A stretch of 11,841 nt of DNA from Acetobacteraceae bacterium (GTDB taxonomy: Bacteria > Pseudomonadota > Alphaproteobacteria > Acetobacterales > Acetobacteraceae), in assembly GCA_947476855.1 (NCBI GenBank), contig CANJSR010000119.1:1-11841 (forward strand), written 5' to 3'. The number at the start of each line of letters is the position of its first letter. Positions within the stretch are counted from its first letter, which is position 1. The notes under the pieces are model-generated. The model saw nothing but the letters and a program-made list of their open reading frames with translations. It was not told the DNA's origin and ran no database searches. This document shows positions 1 to 7,188 of the stretch, piece by piece. Both the position numbers and the translations under genes were made by a program.

Positions 1-213
1 CGCCCGCGGGGCCAGGGCCGGCGCGGTCTTGCGCCGCCCGGCCTGCGAGCCGAGCTCGGTTGCCTCGGCTTCCGTCAGCACCAACCTCTCGAGGTATCGT
101 ACAGCCAGCGCACCTTCCCGCCATATCGGATGGCGGAACCGTGCACGATGCCCTGGGATCGGCCGCAATACGGAGCGCGACTCGCCGCTACGACGAACTT
201 CGGATTCGGGACA

Positions 214-840
214 CTAGGACGTCACCAGCTTCCGCAGGGCGTTGGCGATGTCCTCGGGCGGTTGTTCGGCGCGGATCGGCGCGATGAAGCTGCCGTCGGG
301 GGCCATTAGATACAGAATGGAGCTGTGGTCCATCGAGTAGTCGTTGGGACCGGGCCCGGTGCGATGTTCCCGGTAATAAACGCGATAGGCCTTGGCGGCG
401 GCGTCGATCTGCTCCTGCGTGCCGGTCAGGCCGATGATCTTCGTGCCAAAGGCGGCGGCATAGCGGGCCACGGCTTCCTGGTCGTCTCGCTTCGGATCGA
501 CGGTGATGAACAGCGGCTGGATGCGGTTCGCCAGCGGCCCGAGCCGGTCCAGCGCGTCCGACAGCGTGTTCAGCGAGGTCGGGCAGACATCCGGGCAGAA
601 CGTGTAGCCGAAATAGATCAGCATGTACTTGCCGCGGAAATCCTTGTCGGTGACCGCCTTGCCCTCGCCGCTGACCAGGGCGAAGGGGCCGCCGATCATG
701 GATTTCGCCGGGTTGGCGCCGGTCATCCACAGGAAGGCGCCGGTCCCGATCAGCAGCGCGGCCAGCACGATCCCGACGATCGCATAGGGCGCCGTGTTGG
801 ATGGCGCCTTGGGGCTTGGCTTGCTGGGCTTGGAGGCCAT
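214..840 (-). CDS. SCO1/SenC family copper chaperone
   Basis: Predicted membrane-anchored thioredoxin-fold protein of 208 residues. Family members bind copper in the periplasm and help assemble the CuA centre of cytochrome c oxidase or act as thiol reductants. A lysine/proline-rich cytoplasmic tail (residues 1-17) precedes one hydrophobic segment (about 18-40), giving an N-in, C-out anchor. The copper motif CPDVCP (Cys82, Cys86) follows YFGYTF. The distal histidine ligand is His172 in YSMDHSS, and the family-typical ITVDPKRD lies at 112-119. All three expected copper ligands are present, and the length is normal. The ATG at 840 has GGAG six bases upstream and lies 18 bases after the VOC gene stop, so the two are probably co-transcribed. 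No cytochrome oxidase gene is visible here. The family call is firm. The copper-delivery role is inferred from the family. Confidence 0.95.
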   Translation of the reverse strand: MASKPSKPSPKAPSNTAPYAIVGIVLAALLIGTGAFLWMTGANPAKSMIGGPFALVSGEGKAVTDKDFRGKYMLIYFGYTFCPDVCPTSLNTLSDALDRLGPLANRIQPLFITVDPKRDDQEAVARYAAAFGTKIIGLTGTQEQIDAAAKAYRVYYREHRTGPGPNDYSMDHSSILYLMAPDGSFIAPIRAEQPPEDIANALRKLVTS

Positions 841-858
841 CGAATGCTCCGCAAAGGA

Positions 859-1671
859 TCAGGGCGCGCCAGGCTCGAACCGCAGCATCACGTCGTCCTG
901 GCGGATGATGATCGCGGGGCCGTCCTGGCGGTGCGGGATAGCACGTTCCGACAGGATCGTGCCTAGGGCCTGATTCGCATCGCTGGTGCGCAGCGTCAGG
1001 CCGCTGATCCAGGGAAGGGCGGGGTGCGGTCCGGTGCCGGCGGGCGGGAGAATCCGCAGCCGCTGCGCGCCGAGGTCCAACGCCAGCCCGTCCCCGTCCA
1101 CCACCACCGGGCGGCCGGCGACGCGGGACAGCCAGGCGGCGGTGACGGCGGGCTGCTCCACGATCAGCGTTACGGCGGCCAGGGTGGTCACCTGGTTGGG
1201 ATGGGCCAGGAGCCGCGGTTGCCACATCGTCCCGGGCGTCAGATGGCGGATCAGGTGGACGCGGCCCTCGGGCGGATCGGGCGGCGTGACCAGGGTGAAG
1301 CCGACGCGCGGACTGGCGGGATCGCTGTCGTCGAGCGCCCGGTCGGTGTGGCTGGCGCTCAGGCCCGCGAACCCTGCCCGCGCGAGTCGGGCCAGCGCCG
1401 CGTCCTCGTCATCGATCCGCAGGGCCAGGATGTGGATGCCGGCATGGCGGCCGAGGAACCGGGCCAGGGTCGCGCTGGTTCCGCCTGGCAGGGTCGCCAC
1501 CAGTTCCAGGTACGATCCGTCCAGCATGATGCAGTGGTTGCCGGTCCGCCCGCCCTCATGACGGGCGAGCGGTGAGCTCTGGAAGCCGAGGTGGGTCCAG
1601 GCGGCGGCGAGGCGGGCGAGGTCCGGCCCGACGATGCCGGCATGGTCGAGCGCGGTCGCCTGTCCGCTCAT
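859..1671 (-). CDS. VOC superfamily glyoxalase-like protein
   Basis: 270-residue protein of the vicinal oxygen chelate fold, closest in style to the Glyoxalase-like domain family (Glyoxalase_3 type). The first lobe opens with ALDHAGI (His10) and has SYLELVA (Glu56), the usual positions of metal ligands in VOC enzymes. A second lobe begins near residue 160 (TTLAAVTLIVEQP) and ends at VMLRFEPGAP. Substrate and reaction cannot be told from the sequence. Members of this family are mostly uncharacterised, with isomerase, dioxygenase or resistance-type roles in the wider superfamily. The frame is open upstream to 1770, but that part overlaps the glutathione S-transferase gene and is not protein-like. 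The ATG at 1671 is chosen because it overlaps the preceding stop codon by four bases (ATGA) and begins the conserved domain. This implies translational coupling with the glutathione S-transferase. Confidence 0.85.
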   Translation of the reverse strand: MSGQATALDHAGIVGPDLARLAAAWTHLGFQSSPLARHEGGRTGNHCIMLDGSYLELVATLPGGTSATLARFLGRHAGIHILALRIDDEDAALARLARAGFAGLSASHTDRALDDSDPASPRVGFTLVTPPDPPEGRVHLIRHLTPGTMWQPRLLAHPNQVTTLAAVTLIVEQPAVTAAWLSRVAGRPVVVDGDGLALDLGAQRLRILPPAGTGPHPALPWISGLTLRTSDANQALGTILSERAIPHRQDGPAIIIRQDDVMLRFEPGAP

Positions 1672-2330
1672 GCCGGGTTTTCGTAGCTGGCGACCAGCCA
1701 GTCGTCGGGTTCTTCCCTCGCCAGGGCGTACCAGGCGGCGACCAGGGGATGCGCCCGCACGGCGTCGCAATAGATCTGGCTGGTCGGGGTCAGCGTGGGC
1801 TTCCAGGTCAGGAACCGGGCCACGACCGGGGCATACATGACATCGGCCGCGGTGAAGGTGGCCCCGAACAGATAGGGGCCGTCCTGGCCGAAGCGCTGGC
1901 GGGTCTCAGCCCAGAGCGATTCGATGCGGGCGATGTCCTCCAAGGCGCCAAGGGTGCGGCCCATCCCGCTGAAATCGCGGCCGAGGTTCATCCACATGGC
2001 CATCCGCAGTTCCCGGAACCCGGCATGCATCTCCGCCGCGATCGAGCGGGCATGGGCGCGGGCGATCCGGTCGGCGGGCCACAGGGTCGGGTCGATTTCG
2101 GCGCAGTAGTCGCAGAGGGCTAGCGATTCCCAGACCTTGGCGCCCAGATGGTCGAGGCAGGGCACCAGGCCGGTGGGCGAGACGGCGGCGATGGCGGGCG
2201 TCGGGCCTGGGCGGGTGAAGGGGATTACCACCTCCTCCACATCCAGCCCCGCCCGCCGGACCGCGAGCCAGCCGCGGAGGGACCAGGAGGAATAGCGGCG
2301 GTTGCCTATGTAGAGCGTGCCGTCGGACAT
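1668..2330 (-). CDS. Glutathione S-transferase family protein
   Basis: 220-residue cytosolic GST-like protein. The N-terminal thioredoxin-like domain (about 5-80) has YSSWSLR (Ser14/Ser15, likely near the glutathione thiol), the cis-proline segment LVPCL (Pro57) and the glutathione-binding Glu-Ser pair (Glu68-Ser69 in VWESLAL). The all-helical C-terminal domain carries the helix N-cap signature FTAADV (Asp163). The length is typical. GSTs of this type conjugate glutathione or isomerise and dehalogenate small electrophiles. No substrate can be assigned. The frame extends upstream to 2453, but those residues are the translation of a palindromic repeat. The ATG at 2330 is preceded by AGGAG eight bases upstream and begins the conserved domain, so it is preferred. 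The stop overlaps the VOC start by four bases. Confidence 0.9.
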   Translation of the reverse strand: MSDGTLYIGNRRYSSWSLRGWLAVRRAGLDVEEVVIPFTRPGPTPAIAAVSPTGLVPCLDHLGAKVWESLALCDYCAEIDPTLWPADRIARAHARSIAAEMHAGFRELRMAMWMNLGRDFSGMGRTLGALEDIARIESLWAETRQRFGQDGPYLFGATFTAADVMYAPVVARFLTWKPTLTPTSQIYCDAVRAHPLVAAWYALAREEPDDWLVASYENPA

Positions 2331-2360
2331 GGGGGAGTCTCCTGTGGTGGCTGCCATCTT

Positions 2361-2463
2361 CTCCCCCTCCCCTTGAGGGAGGGGGTTGGGGGGAGGGGTC
2401 ATCGCGGCAAGGTCTGGGGGATAGCTCACCCCTCCCCCCAACCCCTCCCTCAAGGGAGGGGAG
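2361..2463. repeat. REP-like palindromic repeat pair
   Basis: Two G/C-asymmetric arms, 2361-2399 and 2428-2463, are near-perfect inverted copies of each other, differing by only a few single-base length changes in the G/C runs. A 28-base spacer separates them. Each arm also holds its own smaller palindrome around TTGAGGGAGGG or CCCTCCCTCAA. This is the look of the dispersed repetitive extragenic palindromes found in intergenic DNA of many alphaproteobacteria, arranged head to head as a bipartite element. It fills most of the 152-base gap between the SDR gene ending at 2483 and the GST start at 2330. As RNA it could fold into a long hairpin. No U-run follows, so simple intrinsic termination is not supported. 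Confidence 0.75.
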
Positions 2464-2482
2464 TTTCCTTGCGGTCCCCGCC

Positions 2483-3247
2483 CTACATCGCGATCGAGAA
2501 CCCGCCATCGACCGGGATCGCCGTCCCGGTCACGAAATCCGACGCTGGAGAGGCGAGGAACGCCGCCACGCCCGACATGTCGGGGGGCACGCCCCAGCGG
2601 CCATGCGGGGTGCGTTTGGCCACGCTTTCCTCAAGCCCGTCGACCTGCTGGCGGGCGCGGACGGTCAGTTCCGTGTCGATCCAGCCGGGCAGCACGGCAT
2701 TGACCTGGATCTTGTCCTTCGCCCAGGCGGTCGCCAGAGCCTTGGTCATCTGCACGATCCCGCCCTTGGACGCGCAGTACGGGGTCGCATAGGGCGCGCC
2801 GAACAGCGACATCATGGAGCCGATATTGATGATCTTGCCTCCGCCCGCGCGCTGCATCGCCGGGTAGACGGCCTGCGAGCACAGGAACGCGCTGGAGAGG
2901 TTGGTGTCCATGACGTGGTGCCACTCCTCCTCGGAGTAGTCCTGCGGCATCTTCCGGATCGAGGTCCCGGCGTTGTTGATCAGGATGTCAACGCGGCCGA
3001 AAGTGGACTCGGCCTCGGCCACCAGGGCAACGCACTCGGCCTTCCTGGTCACGTCGGCGGCGATGAAGGTGGCGCGGACGCCCATGGCTTTCAGGGTCTC
3101 GACCGCGGCGGCGGCCTTCTCGGCGTTGCGGCCGGCGACGACGATGTCCGCCCCGCTGGAGGCCATGCCCTGGGCCATGCCCAGCCCGATGCCGCCATTG
3201 CCCCCGGTGACGATGGCGACCTTGCCGGTGATGTCGAACAGCTTCAT
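2483..3247 (-). CDS. SDR family oxidoreductase (classical, NADP-type fold)
   Basis: 254-residue classical short-chain dehydrogenase/reductase. The Rossmann glycine motif is TGGNGGIG (residues 14-21), followed by NNAG (91-94). The catalytic set is Asn116, Ser144, Tyr157 and Lys161 (YCASK), and the C-terminus is family-typical (GTAIPVDGGFSIAM). At the end of the second beta strand is VVAGRN with Arg40 rather than an acidic residue, which favours NADP(H) over NAD(H). Overall style resembles gluconate 5-dehydrogenase/2-deoxygluconate 3-dehydrogenase-like sugar SDRs, but the substrate is unknown. The ATG at 3247 has AAGGAG about seven bases upstream. The open frame reaching to 3325 adds a non-conserved leader and is rejected. 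It lies 126 bases downstream of another SDR gene on the same strand. Confidence 0.9.
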   Translation of the reverse strand: MKLFDITGKVAIVTGGNGGIGLGMAQGMASSGADIVVAGRNAEKAAAAVETLKAMGVRATFIAADVTRKAECVALVAEAESTFGRVDILINNAGTSIRKMPQDYSEEEWHHVMDTNLSSAFLCSQAVYPAMQRAGGGKIINIGSMMSLFGAPYATPYCASKGGIVQMTKALATAWAKDKIQVNAVLPGWIDTELTVRARQQVDGLEESVAKRTPHGRWGVPPDMSGVAAFLASPASDFVTGTAIPVDGGFSIAM

Positions 3248-3335
3248 CGGATGCTCCTTGCCCCTGGATCGTTGGATCGGGCCCGAATGTGCGTTGGCGG
3301 CCGGGACGTGGGCAAGAGGAAGCATTCGATGAGGC

Positions 3336-3360
3336 GGCGGGGACCAACCCGGGCCCCGCC
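3336..3360 (-). terminator. GC-rich hairpin after the upstream SDR gene
   Basis: A perfect 7-base inverted repeat, GGCGGGG (3336-3342) and CCCCGCC (3354-3360), has an 11-base loop. It sits 13 bases beyond the stop of the SDR gene that ends at 3374, read on the minus strand. No T-tract follows, so it may be a processing or mRNA-end-stabilising hairpin, or an attenuator between the two SDR genes, rather than a true intrinsic terminator. Confidence 0.3.
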
Positions 3361-3373
3361 AACCGGAAAGTTC

Positions 3374-4117
3374 CTAGCCGACGAACGCGCCGCCGTTCAC
3401 GTCCAGGATCGCGCCGGACATGTTGCCGGCGCCTTCCGTGCACAGGAACGCGATCGGCCAGGCCAGTTCCGAGGCCTTGCCCATCCGGCCGCGCGGCAGG
3501 TTCGGACCCATGTTGTTGCCGCGGGTCATCGGGGTCTCGACCGGCCCCGGGGCAACGGCATTCACCAGCACGCCCTTGGAAATCGCCTTGCGCGACATCC
3601 ACTTCACCAGCGCATGCACCGCGCCCTTCGACGCAGAGTAATCCGGCGGCGTGTTCAGCGACGTACCGCCCGTCTTGCCGGCAACCGAGCCGACCAGGAC
3701 GATGTTGCCGCTGCCATGCTCGCCCATGTGGTTCATCGCGGCTTGCGTGATCTGCAACGGCACGCGGACGTTCACGTCCATCATGCGGTGGAAGCGTTCG
3801 TTCCAGTTGGGGTCTTCGTCCCAGGGCGTCCGCATCAGGATGCCGGCGCAATGGGCGACCGCATGCACCCGCGCCCCGGCGAACAGCGACGCGAGGAACG
3901 CGTCATCCGTCAGGTCGCCCTGCATGACCGAGCAGGTGGCGCCCATCGCCTGGACCTCATCCCGCGTGGCGTCCATCGCCGAGAGATCGACCAGCACCAG
4001 TTCGGCGCCGAGGTCGGCCAGCGCGATGGCGGTTGCCTTGCCGATGCCGCTCGCGGCCCCGGTGACGATGGCACGCTTGCCGTCCATGGACAGGGCGGTG
4101 GGTATTTGTCGGCTCAT
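3374..4117 (-). CDS. SDR family oxidoreductase (NAD-type fold)
   Basis: 247-residue classical short-chain dehydrogenase. The nucleotide motif is TGAASGIG (19-26). Asp44 ends the second beta strand (LVLVDLS), the usual sign of NAD(H) preference. The catalytic residues Asn116, Ser144, Tyr160 and Lys164 (YSASK) are all present. The structural NNAG motif is replaced by HCAG (89-92), which is uncommon but tolerated in the family. The 3-oxoacyl-ACP-reductase-like ending is VNGGAFVG. The substrate is unknown. The ATG at 4117 is chosen over the longer frame (to 4222) because GGAGG lies nine bases upstream and the domain begins there. The longer version would overlap lpxK. It starts 31 bases after the lpxK stop, so it is probably read as the distal part of the lipid A operon. 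Confidence 0.9.
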   Translation of the reverse strand: MSRQIPTALSMDGKRAIVTGAASGIGKATAIALADLGAELVLVDLSAMDATRDEVQAMGATCSVMQGDLTDDAFLASLFAGARVHAVAHCAGILMRTPWDEDPNWNERFHRMMDVNVRVPLQITQAAMNHMGEHGSGNIVLVGSVAGKTGGTSLNTPPDYSASKGAVHALVKWMSRKAISKGVLVNAVAPGPVETPMTRGNNMGPNLPRGRMGKASELAWPIAFLCTEGAGNMSGAILDVNGGAFVG

Positions 4118-4148
4118 TGGGTGTTTCCTCCGTTTCGGGATCAGTCTG

Positions 4149-5123
4149 TCAGGGAACGGCGGGCTTCGCCAGACGGAGGAGGCTGTCCAGCGCCGCCGTG
4201 TCTTCCCACGCCAGGCCGACACCGATCACGGTGACATGGGCGCGGAAGGCGGGCGGGAGGCGGACGGCGTCCTTGGGCGTTGTGACAAGCCTCGCGTCGA
4301 ACGCGGCGGCGCGGGTGGACAGGCGGTCGAGGTCGCGGCGGGTGAAGGCGTGGTGATCGGGGAAGGGGATCGTGTCGGCCAGGATTGCGCCGGAATCGGC
4401 CAGCGGGGCGAAGAATTTCCCCGGCCGGCCGATACCGGCGAAGGCCAACACGCGCTGGCCGCGCAGGGCCTCGATCGCCCGGTCCTGGACCAGGCGGGCG
4501 CGGAGGACGGATAGCCCGGGCGGCAGCATGCCCAGCGCGCCGGTGGCGTCGGCGCCGATCAGCACGGCGGCTTGGCAGCGGGCGGCGCCGGTCGCCACAT
4601 CCTCCCGCAGTGGTCCCGCCGGCAGGAGACGGCCGTTGCCGAAGCCGCTCGCGCCGTCGATCACCAGCAAGGACAGGTCCTTGTCCAGCGTCGGGTTCTG
4701 CAACCCATCATCCATCACCAGGACGGACGCTCCGGTCGCGACGGCGGCGGCGGCGCTCGCCCCCCGGTCTGCGCCGATCCAGGTGGGGGCCTCGGCCGAC
4801 AGGAGGAGCGCTTCGTCCCCGACCTCGGCCGCCGAGTCGGTGGGCGCCACGCGGCGCACCCCGCGCGATGACCCGCCATGGCCGCGCAGCAGAGCGTGCG
4901 GCGTCTGGCCGGCCTCGGTCAGGCGACGCAGGAGGTCGATCACCAGCGTGGTCTTGCCGGCGCCGCCCACGGTAACGTTGCCGCAGCAGATCACCGGGAC
5001 CGGTGCCCGCCAGCCCGGGCGGGCGATCCGTCGGGCGGTCAGGCACCGTGTGATGGCGCCGAGAGGGCTCAGCGCGTGGGCCAGCCAGCCGTCCCGGAAC
5101 CAGAAGGACGGGGCGACGGGCAT
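4149..5123 (-). CDS. lpxK: Tetraacyldisaccharide 4'-kinase
   Basis: Inner-membrane-associated kinase that phosphorylates the 4' position of the tetraacyldisaccharide 1-phosphate to give lipid IVA, the sixth step of the Raetz pathway. The 324-residue length is normal. The N-terminal segment is amphipathic (FWFRDGWLAHALSPLGAIT). The P-loop GNVTVGGAGKTT is at 48-59. The acidic/structural signature MDDGLQN (Asp138, Asp139) is followed by the family-typical GRLLPAGPLRE, AFAGIGRPGKFF, PDHHAF and LVTTPKDAVRL. The ATG at 5123 lies one base after the waaA stop (TGA-G-ATG), so translation is almost certainly coupled. The gene neighbourhood (DUF374-waaA-lpxK) is a recurrent lipid A arrangement in alphaproteobacteria. 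High confidence. Confidence 0.97.
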   Translation of the reverse strand: MPVAPSFWFRDGWLAHALSPLGAITRCLTARRIARPGWRAPVPVICCGNVTVGGAGKTTLVIDLLRRLTEAGQTPHALLRGHGGSSRGVRRVAPTDSAAEVGDEALLLSAEAPTWIGADRGASAAAAVATGASVLVMDDGLQNPTLDKDLSLLVIDGASGFGNGRLLPAGPLREDVATGAARCQAAVLIGADATGALGMLPPGLSVLRARLVQDRAIEALRGQRVLAFAGIGRPGKFFAPLADSGAILADTIPFPDHHAFTRRDLDRLSTRAAAFDARLVTTPKDAVRLPPAFRAHVTVIGVGLAWEDTAALDSLLRLAKPAVP

Positions 5124-5124
5124 C

Positions 5125-6402
5125 TCAGCCGCCCGACCGGCCGATGATCAGGGACAGGATCGCCGCCGCCGCCCGGTCGGGGAGGTCGACGTGGCGTTCG
5201 GCGATCGCTGCCGCCCGTTCCCCCATTGCTCGCGCCCGGTCCGGATGGTCCAGCATCTCGGAGACGAAGGCCGCCAGTTCGGCTGGAGTCGGAACCTCCC
5301 GCATCGCGTCGGCCTCGCGCAGCAGGGTCCCATGCTCGATGAAATTGCCGGTGTGCGGCCCGACGGCGATGGCGCAGCCCAGGCGCGCCGGCTCCAGCGG
5401 ATTCTGCCCGCCGCCTGGCGGGAACAGGCTGCGGCCGACGAAGACGACGGGGGCGAGGCGGTACCACAGCCCCATCTCCCCCAGCGTGTCGGCGATCCAG
5501 GCGCCCGCGGCTGGCGGGCTTGCGTCGACCGACCGGCGTGGCAGGCCGAGTTCCGCCGCCAGCGCCGAGCCTCGGTCTGGATGGCGCGGCACGATGATGG
5601 TCAGCAGCCCCGGATGGCGCGCGGCCAGGGCGGGATGCAGGGCGGCGATGGCGGCTTCCTCGCCGGGGTGCGTGCTGGCGGCGACCCAGACCGGGCGGCC
5701 GGCCAGGGCGGCGTGCAGACGATTGTATTCGTCCTGATCGCAGGGCAGTGGCGGGGCGGCGAATTTCAGGTCACCCTCGACCGTGACATGGGGGACGCCG
5801 AGCGCACGGAAGCGGACGGCGTCTTCGTTGCCTCGGGCCCAGATTGTCGCGAAGGCGCCCAGGACGTGGCGGGCGAAGGCGGGGACTCGGCGCCAGAAGC
5901 GGAAACTCCCCTCCGACAGGCGCGCATTCAGCAGAATCAGGGGGATCGCGCGGGCCCGCGCGGCGAGAAGCTGGTTCGGCCAGAGTTCGCTCTCGACAAA
6001 GGCCGCCACGTCGGGCTGCCAGTGATCGAGGAACCGGTCCACCCAGGCCGGCACATCCAGCGGCGCGAAGCGGTGAAGGACGCGGTCGGTCAGGCCCATC
6101 GCCGGCAGTCTTTGTTCCAGCAGTTCGGCCGAAGTCACTGTTCCCGTCGTCAGCAGCACGGTCGCATGGCGGGCCAGGATCGGCAGCAAGGGCAGGATCG
6201 ACATCGTCTCCCCCACGCTCGCCGCATGCATCCAGACCACCCGGCCGCTCGGGCGCGGGGTTGGGTCGATCCCCTGCCGTTCGCCCAGGCGAGCGGCGAT
6301 CTCCTTGCCCCGTCGGGCGCGGGCGCGGAGGTACCAGGGCAAAGCCGGGGCCAGCGTGGTGGCGGTGGCGGCCCAGGCGCGCGCGGCCCAAGGTTCGCTC
6401 AC
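5125..6402 (-). CDS. waaA: 3-deoxy-D-manno-octulosonic acid (Kdo) transferase
   Basis: Family GT30 glycosyltransferase (also called kdtA) that moves Kdo from CMP-Kdo to lipid IVA at the cytoplasmic face of the inner membrane. The 425-residue length is typical. The N-terminal domain carries WMHAASVGE (His59, Glu65, the catalytic-base position in the family) and FVESELWPN. The C-terminal domain has VAASTHPGEE, IVPRHPDR and GGGQNPLEPA, the CMP-Kdo-binding signatures. Translation starts with GTG at 6402 and overlaps the DUF374 stop by four bases (GTGA). The product begins MSEPWAARAW, with a hydrophobic stretch that probably associates with the membrane. Whether it adds one or two Kdo units cannot be told from the sequence. 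Confidence 0.97.
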   Translation of the reverse strand: MSEPWAARAWAATATTLAPALPWYLRARARRGKEIAARLGERQGIDPTPRPSGRVVWMHAASVGETMSILPLLPILARHATVLLTTGTVTSAELLEQRLPAMGLTDRVLHRFAPLDVPAWVDRFLDHWQPDVAAFVESELWPNQLLAARARAIPLILLNARLSEGSFRFWRRVPAFARHVLGAFATIWARGNEDAVRFRALGVPHVTVEGDLKFAAPPLPCDQDEYNRLHAALAGRPVWVAASTHPGEEAAIAALHPALAARHPGLLTIIVPRHPDRGSALAAELGLPRRSVDASPPAAGAWIADTLGEMGLWYRLAPVVFVGRSLFPPGGGQNPLEPARLGCAIAVGPHTGNFIEHGTLLREADAMREVPTPAELAAFVSEMLDHPDRARAMGERAAAIAERHVDLPDRAAAAILSLIIGRSGG

Positions 6403-7073
6403 CGGGCGCAGAGCCGTTCCGCCTGTTCCATAGCGGCGTTCAGTTCGGCGGTGATCAGCGGCACGGAGTCCTGCCAGGACTCGCGATCGACCGTGATAGC
6501 GGGGCGGCAGCTCAGCACGCCGCGGCCGAAGGGCAAGGGCAGGATCATCCTGTCCCAGGTGCCGAGGCGCCGGCCCATGGTGACCGCCCCGCCGCAGGGG
6601 ATGATCGGCACCCCCGCCAGGGCGGCAAGCTGGGCCACGCCCGAGGCCGCCTGCCTCGCCGGTCCGCGCGGACCGTCGGGGGTGATGCCGATGATGACGC
6701 CGGCGCGCAGCAGCTTGACCATGCTGAACAGCGCCGCCGCCCCGCCTCGAGACGAGGAGCCGAACACGGGCGTCAGCCGGAACCGGTGCATGATGGCGCT
6801 GATCAGCCGCCCGTCGCGGTGGCGGCTGACCAGGAAGTGGATCGGGATGGTCCGGTAGTCCTCCGCCTGGCGCGACCGTTCCACCAGGGCGGGGATCAGC
6901 GGCAGGATCTCATGCCAGAAGGCGATGACGGCGGGCGCGCCTTCGCGGGCCGGCGCCAGATGCTCCGCGCCGTCCAGGGTCCAGCGCTTGGTGCGCAATG
7001 TCAGGTCGAGATACCAGGCGAACACCCGGACCAGGACGACCTGCACGCGCGGGCTTCGGAACAGCCGTCTCAT
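6399..7073 (-). CDS. DUF374 lysophospholipid acyltransferase-like protein
   Basis: 224-residue protein of the DUF374 branch of the LPLAT superfamily. Signatures seen are AFWHEILP (His54), LVSRHRDGRLI, VFGSSSRGG (about 104-111) and GITPDGPRGP (129-138), in the family order. A basic N-terminus and a hydrophobic stretch (about 9-25) suggest peripheral or single-pass membrane association. The strict HX4D motif of glycerolipid acyltransferases is not present after His54, which matches DUF374 proteins rather than indicating damage. These genes recur next to waaA and lpxK in alphaproteobacteria, so a role in lipid A or outer-membrane lipid acylation is likely but not proven. The ATG at 7073 has no good Shine-Dalgarno sequence. 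It overlaps the stop of a five-codon reading frame (TAATG). The stop overlaps waaA by four bases. Confidence 0.88.
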   Translation of the reverse strand: MRRLFRSPRVQVVLVRVFAWYLDLTLRTKRWTLDGAEHLAPAREGAPAVIAFWHEILPLIPALVERSRQAEDYRTIPIHFLVSRHRDGRLISAIMHRFRLTPVFGSSSRGGAAALFSMVKLLRAGVIIGITPDGPRGPARQAASGVAQLAALAGVPIIPCGGAVTMGRRLGTWDRMILPLPFGRGVLSCRPAITVDRESWQDSVPLITAELNAAMEQAERLCAR

Positions 7074-7116
7074 TACCCGGGCGGTAGCATGAGGGAGGGG
7101 AGGCGCGAAAGCCCGG

Positions 7117-7188
7117 CGTTAGGGCCATCGCCCCTGGGGGCGTTAGGGCCATCGCCCCTGGGGGCGTTAAGGCCACCGCACTTCGGGC
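7117..7188. repeat. 24-base tandem repeat at the hemF 3' end
   Basis: Two identical 24-base units (7117-7140 and 7141-7164) are followed directly by a third, diverged unit (7165-7188, 18 of 24 bases the same). The third unit contains the hemF stop codon and last codons. Read on the minus strand, each downstream unit repeats the CGRTGGCCYTAACG end of hemF, that is Arg-Trp-Pro-stop. The unit junctions form a short stem (CGCCCC-TG-GGGGCG), so the array can make small hairpins after hemF. No T-run follows. Confidence 0.8.

Noticed and set aside
1..213. Minus-strand frame open from the SCO stop to the left edge, reading ...VRYLERLVLTEAEATEL... in its last third
   Set aside because: The final stretch looks mildly protein-like, but there is no convincing start codon with a ribosome site and no family I recognise. 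It may be the 5' end of a gene lying mostly outside the window.
188..1225. 345-codon minus-strand frame overlapping the SCO and VOC genes
   Set aside because: It is an alternative frame of two recognised proteins, with Arg/Pro-rich content and no domain.
2603..4234. 543-codon plus-strand open frame opposite both SDR genes
   Set aside because: Both SDRs have complete catalytic motifs on the minus strand. The opposite frame has none.
4372..6858. 828-codon plus-strand open frame opposite lpxK, waaA and part of DUF374
   Set aside because: The protein is rich in Arg, Ala, Gly and Gln, with no domain. It is the antisense shadow of three well-identified genes in GC-rich DNA.
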